40,451 bases of DNA, taken from the NCBI GenBank assembly GCA_030141605.1, contig JAQGDQ010000774.1, forward strand, positions 57,501-97,951, written 5' to 3'. This stretch comes from Tubiluchus corallicola (lineage: Eukaryota; Priapulida; Priapulimorpha; Priapulimorphida; Tubiluchidae). The notes below the pieces were generated by a model. It had not been told where the DNA came from and did not search any database. It saw only the letters and a list, made by a program, of their open reading frames with translations. Position numbers and translations under genes: made by a program. Each line of letters begins with the position of its first letter. Position 1 is the first letter of the stretch. Shown here piece after piece: positions 35,700 through 40,451 of this stretch.

Positions 35700-36055
35700 T
35701 GCAAAACAAGGCATCATTGATAAATCTTTAGAGCTGATGTCAACATAGCGCAATCTATTATGTTTCTTCCTACCATTTCCACTAACACATCCTTCTATCC
35801 TTCCTGTGTGATCGAACCTTTCTCCCAGTTCTTTTTTTTGTTCACTCATCCATTCTTTCTTTATCGGGTTCACATGACAGTGGGCTTATACAAGCCTTTG
35901 CTTCTCTAGCCCACTGCAGTACAATTATTCTTTTATGATAACCATAGTGTATGAAACATAACAATTTAATATAGTAGATGTAATAATTTTGGTGCCACTG
36001 TGTGATTAATGTCGTTATATTGTACTAAATGTGATAATAATAATAAATAAATAAA
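35700..36055 (+). repeat. Interspersed repeat family Z, copy 2
   Basis: Near-identical to the reverse complement of 8118-8440, about 27 kb away. It ends in gtgataataataataaataaa. It lies between the LINE 3' fragment and receptor exon 1A. Confidence 0.75.
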
Positions 36056-36309
36056 TAAAAAAAATCCCGTGCGTTTAGTAACTCGAAAACGTTAAATTTT
36101 AATTGTTTCTATAAATTTTGGTCATTTTTAGTTCTGAGATCTTCCTGTATTTTTAACTCTGTAAAGCCGATCTGGGAAGCCATGTTAATGAATTATTATT
36201 ATTATTAAATTCTGGAATGACAAAGATCGTGGTAAAGTCGTAACTGTTGTTTTCATTTAACCAAAGACGTAAACATTAACGTTTGTACAAAAAACGTTTT
36301 TCGCCTTAC

Positions 36310-36979
36310 CTCTAGAAACCAAAGACGCCTTTCGCAACAGCTCAGCTTTCATTAATTGATTTTTTCCAAAAAAGGGCAGCATCGTTACGTATGCTTGCCG
36401 CATCTCCGCCCACACGTTAACAGTTTTGCTGATAATCTTATGAAAATTTCCATCGATCATATCGTAAATGACACTCAACGTACGCCATTGGTAGTACTCA
36501 CAGACCTTGCCGAAATAAAGCATGAAAGTGTTCATGTTAAAAGATACTCTAGTGAGAGTGAAATAGACGTTCTTCTGGCCCAGACGAGTGCTCGATCCAG
36601 CTGGTGTAATAAGAGGCAAGTTCCAGTCTGCAGCCATTAAACCAATCTGTTCCAACATTGGACTGCAGCCGGGTCCTAGAAACATGTGTACGCTTTCCGT
36701 GGCACAGATTTCGGCAGTTATGGAGGCCACGTGTTGAGCCGTGCATAACATGTGCGATCGAGAATCCACGAACACGTGCTTTATAGTAGCGAGATTGGCA
36801 AGATATCGACTGGCCTTTTCTACGCCTATGTCTATTCCGGAACCTGTGCGTTGTAGTGAGAATGGCATAATCGAACCTTGCACCATTATACTGATTATAG
36901 TTATGTTTTTGTTAGGCAAAACTTCGCTTCGAACATAAGCAAACGTAAAAGCAAGCAGCAGCGTGCTTCTGACATCCAT
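36310..36979 (-). CDS. Natriuretic peptide receptor-like protein, alternative first exon 1A
   Basis: 670 coding bases: 223 codons plus one G. ATG is at 36979. The N-terminus MDVRSTLLLAFTFAYVRS is signal-peptide-like. It is followed by NITIISIMVQGSIMPFSLQ, GSGIDIGVEKA, C79, an extra C92, and FLGPGCSPMLEQIG with C105. The core continues AADWNLPLITPAGSSTRLG and LTRVSFNMNTF. The exon ends ASLVSR-G at donor AGAG|GTAAGG, in phase 1 for exon 2 at 5669, which is about 30.6 kb away. No stop or frameshift is present and the core motifs are preserved. No exon 2-like sequence lies between 1A and 1B. Confidence 0.87.
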
Positions 36980-37036
36980 GATCTTAGCTTACGGACAACG
37001 CAATGAGATTCGGTCATCGTCTGTGCTGCTGCGTAA

Positions 37037-37154
37037 GTAATTATACACACGGACTGCAATTATTACGAGTAGGTGTCTTATTGTATTTACGTGCAATCAA
37101 CAAAGCGTCGCATTGGCTTTATTACTTCACATAGTTTTGTTGCCGCCATTTTTG
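37037..37154 (-). promoter_or_regulatory. Candidate promoter of exon 1A
   Basis: On the minus strand, upstream of the ATG at 36979: AAAAATGGCGGCA (YY1-like) at about 37141-37153, AGCCAATGCG (CCAAT box) at about 37111-37120, and GTGTATAATTAC (TATA-like) about 60 bases before the ATG. The order and spacing are plausible but not proven. Confidence 0.3.
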
Positions 37155-37204
37155 ACAATGCTTATTAACGTTGCCGAGCGGATCTAAGTGACGGCAGATT
37201 TGCA

Positions 37205-37439
37205 TTGTGAACTTATATATATATATATATAATAATCTTTATTTGCCATTAAAAACATTGATAATCACTGATAAAAACTTTATAGAGATAATCAATCAGT
37301 GTTAGTTAATAAAAACTTACACTGCTGAAGGCAAATGCGTCAGTGCAATCTAAACTACTGTGCAGTAATGATGAATAAAATCAAACATATTTACAACTAT
37401 ACACAAAAAAATATAAAAAAAAAAAAAACTATGATTTAA
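37205..37439 (-). other. 3' UTR and tail of the open LINE
   Basis: Read on the minus strand: an A-poor stretch after the stop, a T-rich run, gcactgacgcatttgcctt, then ggcaaataaagattatt followed by about nine TA repeats at 37215-37233. The terminus resembles those at 35.65 kb and 10.15 kb. Confidence 0.75.
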
Positions 37440-40400
37440 TTAATATGGCCGTGGGTATATGAATTCGGAATTAGTGTGTATGTTGTCGTACTGGTGTGAT
37501 GGTATTTCATATCTGGTTAATATTAGTGATTTTAATTTTGTTTTAAACGCTGATAGGGACTTGATTTGTTTAACCTGTAATGGTAGAGAATTCCAAAGTA
37601 AAATTGCTTGTTTGATTACAGAGTTCGTTCCATAGTGGGTATTTGTCCCAATTTGTTTTAGATTGCTTGTTCTGGAATTAACGATAGGATTTGGAAAAAA
37701 GGTAAATCTGTTATTCTGGAATGGTTTGCTGATGTTGTTAATGTATTTAAATATAAAAAGCAGAGTAAAATATTCTTTGTGTGCTTCAATGATTTGGAAT
37801 TTTAAAGTTTTTCTCAGGTTAGTTGTTGAAGCTTTGAATTTTTGTCTACCTGCCTTGTGTTTGTATGAGTACCCAGCTATCAATCTCAACGCATAGTTTT
37901 GAAGGAGATTTAATTTTAAGTAATTTTCTCTTTTGGTTTTTTGAAGTAGCGTACATCCATATAAGAAGTGTGGTAGAACTAAAGTTTTATATATTAGTGT
38001 TTTAGTTTCCTGTGTTAGTTGCCCTTTAACTTGTCGGAGATATGATGTGCTAGATGCCATTTTTGTGTATATGTTATTAAAGTGATCATCCCATGAAAGA
38101 TTATTGTCTACTTGTATGCCCAGGAATTTAACATTGTTAGTTTGTTTGATTACAGCATTATCTATTGTCAAAGTGGTTGATGATGCATCATTAGTATTTA
38201 ATGAGGGTGACAGTATCATGAATTCTGTTTTGTCATTATTCATTTTTAGCTTGTAATGACTAAATGCCATATTTATATTTTTTATATCTTCTTCTAAATA
38301 ATTTTTTGCAGTTTGGACATTTTCATGGTCTATGTAGATTGTAGTGTCATCAGCGTATTGCGTTATTTGTGAGTGTTTTAATACACTGGATATGTTGTTT
38401 ATATATAGGCAAAATAATAACGGACCTAGTAGTGGTCCTTGCGGTATACCTCTGTTTAACGTGGCCCAGTCAGAAAAGTTGGTTGTATCTAACTTTACTC
38501 GTTGTTGTCTATCTTTGAGATAATTTTGTATCAGTTTTAACGATATCGAATCTAATCCGATTTGTTTTAAATTATCGTAAAGTAGTTCGTGATTAATGCT
38601 ATCGAAAGCTTTACTTAAATCCAAAAATGCTGCTAAAATGTATTGCTTGTTGTCTAAACTATGTCTCCAATTTTCTGTTGTGTGTATTAAGGCGTCAATG
38701 GTTGAATGGTGTTTACGGAAGCCAAACTGATGTTTTGATAAAAGTTCATGTTTATTTACATATGAATTTATCTGATCATAAATTACCCTTTCCCAAACTT
38801 TGCCGAAACAATGGATTACGGAAATTGGGCGATAATTCATGGGATCACATTTTGGATCTTTTTTATGGATTGGAGTCACGTTTGCCATTTTACATACCGT
38901 TGGAAATTCGCCACTCATAATTATCTGATTAGCAATGTAAGTCATATGCGGGGCTATTACAGATGCACTATCTTTTAGAATTTTGATAGGAATATCTGAT
39001 GGTCCACTCCCTTTGTTGGAACTTAGGTTATTTAATATGTCGTTAATTTCTCCTACTGTGACGCTTTTGAATGAGAATACTGTGTTAGACGATTTGTTTT
39101 TTAATTTATTAATTATATTATTGCTAATACGAGAAGCCACTCCCTTAAAATTTCCAAGATTCAGGAATATTGCATTTAGCGCGTTGGCAATATCTTTGGG
39201 TTTTGTAATAACAGTGTTGTTGATCTTAATTTCATCAACACGCGTTAGTTTGTTACGGCATTTATTTATTACATTGTTAATCATTTTCCATTTTTCTTTG
39301 GTATTTGTTGCGTTTTTACATTGTTGTTGTATATGTTTATTTTTCAAGCATTTATTAAGATTATTAAATTGATTTCTCTTTTTTTTATAATTGTTATGAT
39401 TGTTTTTAGTTTTGTTCTTTTCCCATATATTATACATTCTGTTTTTCGCTATTCTTAGTTTGTCAAGTTCAGGTGTTGTCCAGGTACTTTCGTTATTGAG
39501 TTTGCTTTGTTGTGGGATTTGCTTTACGTTTTTATATGGTGCATGTACATTAAGGCAATATTCGACATTATATGTCAGAATATTAACTTGTGTATCTATT
39601 TTATCAGTCATATATATGGAGGTCCAGTTCATTTTTGCTAAGTCGATTAAGTATGAATGTTTGTTGTATTGGGCGTAGCCTCTCATTAAATGCCAGACTG
39701 AATTTTGGTTATTATTATGCTGTGGGGTCATTTTATCTACTAATATTGTGAAATGATGATCTGAATAATCACACGGGAAAGTATCATATGCTACGAAATT
39801 ATTGTTACTATTCGAAATGAAATGGTCGATTACTGTGGCTGATGTTTTAGAAATTCGAGTAGGTTTATTGTTGTTAAGTATGTGGACATTATATTGTTTT
39901 AAAAGCTCTGTGTATGTTTTGTATGCCAGTGTGTTTGTAGCTAAAATATCAAGGTTGAAATCGCCCATTATAAGAACTTTTTTATTTTCGAAAACACTGC
40001 GTTCTAGTTCTTCACTAAAATATTTGAAAAATGTTTTGTGTTTGAGATTGGGTGGTCTATATATGGTTCCTATTACATAGTTCTCAATGCTGCACCAAAC
40101 AGATTCAATCTTGCCGGTTCTGATGCCTTTCAGTTCTTGTGGTCTCAGGTGTGAAGGTATATACATCGCAACCCCTCCACCTTTCTTATTTTTACATCTA
40201 TCTCTTCTTATTAATGTGTGATTAGGTAATTCTATAGTGTTGCTAAGTATTTGTTTATGTAGCCAAGTTTCTGTTGTGCCTACAATCAGATTTTCGGTGG
40301 CGTGAATTGTATCTTTCAGCAGCCAGTGTTTTTTGACGAGACTTTGAATATTTATATTTAGAAATTTGATGTTCTTTTTATAAGTAATCATGAATTTTTT

Positions 40401-40451
40401 TAGCTCATCACTGGTATTATTATTGTTGGTGTTATTATTATTATTATTTGG
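37440..40451 (-). mobile_element. Non-LTR retrotransposon (CR1/L2-like) with open ORF2: endonuclease plus reverse transcriptase
   Basis: An uninterrupted frame of 983 codons runs from ATG 40391 to 37440. It stays open for 20 more Asn-rich codons up to the window edge, so the true start may lie outside. Endonuclease motifs: LNINIQSL (about 11-18), TETWL (40-44), GDFNLD (143-148) and SDHH (210-213). Reverse transcriptase: GSGPSDIP, NYRPIS, HQFGFRKHHST, DLSKAFDSINH (D591), GIPQGPLLGP (648-657) and YADD (679-682). Thumb: KFLGIQVDNNLSWDDH and LVLPHFLYGC. The C-terminus ends FIYPRPY with no zinc knuckle. Everything expected for target-primed reverse transcription is present, so it may be young. The usual QGS is QGP here. 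Confidence 0.93.

Overview
The window is AT-rich, repeat-laden animal nuclear DNA. It has spliced genes with long introns, several non-LTR retrotransposon (LINE) lineages, hAT-type miniature elements, very long trinucleotide arrays and large minisatellites. Nothing in it is prokaryotic. The receptor family and the LINE types point to an invertebrate metazoan, probably marine; I cannot name the species.

The only host gene I can support runs right to left on the minus strand. It encodes the extracellular ligand-binding region of a natriuretic-peptide-receptor-like protein (ANF_receptor fold, as in NPR guanylyl cyclases and clearance receptors). Three internal exons are present once each: 5669-5509, 3512-3378 and 835-608. 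They have clean AG/GT borders and matching phases. Upstream lie three different, intact, paralogous first exons: 1A (36979-36310), 1B (28297-27601) and 1C (11491-10837). Each starts with an ATG and a signal-peptide-like segment, encodes the membrane-distal half of the ANF domain, and ends at the same place (SR-G|GT) with a phase-1 donor that fits the single exon 2. No second copy of exons 2-4 is visible between them. The layout suggests alternative first exons sharing a common 3' part, as in UGT1A or clustered protocadherins, so one locus could make receptors with different distal ligand-binding lobes. The rest of the gene (membrane segment, kinase-like and cyclase domains, if any) lies left of the window.

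Upstream of exon 1C, the signal-peptide coding segment is repeated in 74-bp steps. This gives four extra 24-codon micro-ORFs, each stopping on a TGA whose last base is the A of the next ATG.

The rest is repeats. An open LINE ORF2 of 983 codons (endonuclease plus reverse transcriptase) fills 37.4-40.45 kb. A decayed LINE that has lost its catalytic RT core fills 22.2-25.7 kb. LINE 3' fragments lie at 1.1, 7.0, 10.2, 21.2 and 34.9 kb. A hAT MITE with 17-bp terminal repeats lies at 12.3 kb, and an inverted-repeat pair with a nested hAT-like element lies at 33.1-34.6 kb. Minisatellites of 42, 40, 62, 106 and about 52 bp and many microsatellites occupy the introns and the spaces between first exons. 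Several unnamed interspersed families recur (called X, Y, Z and F here).
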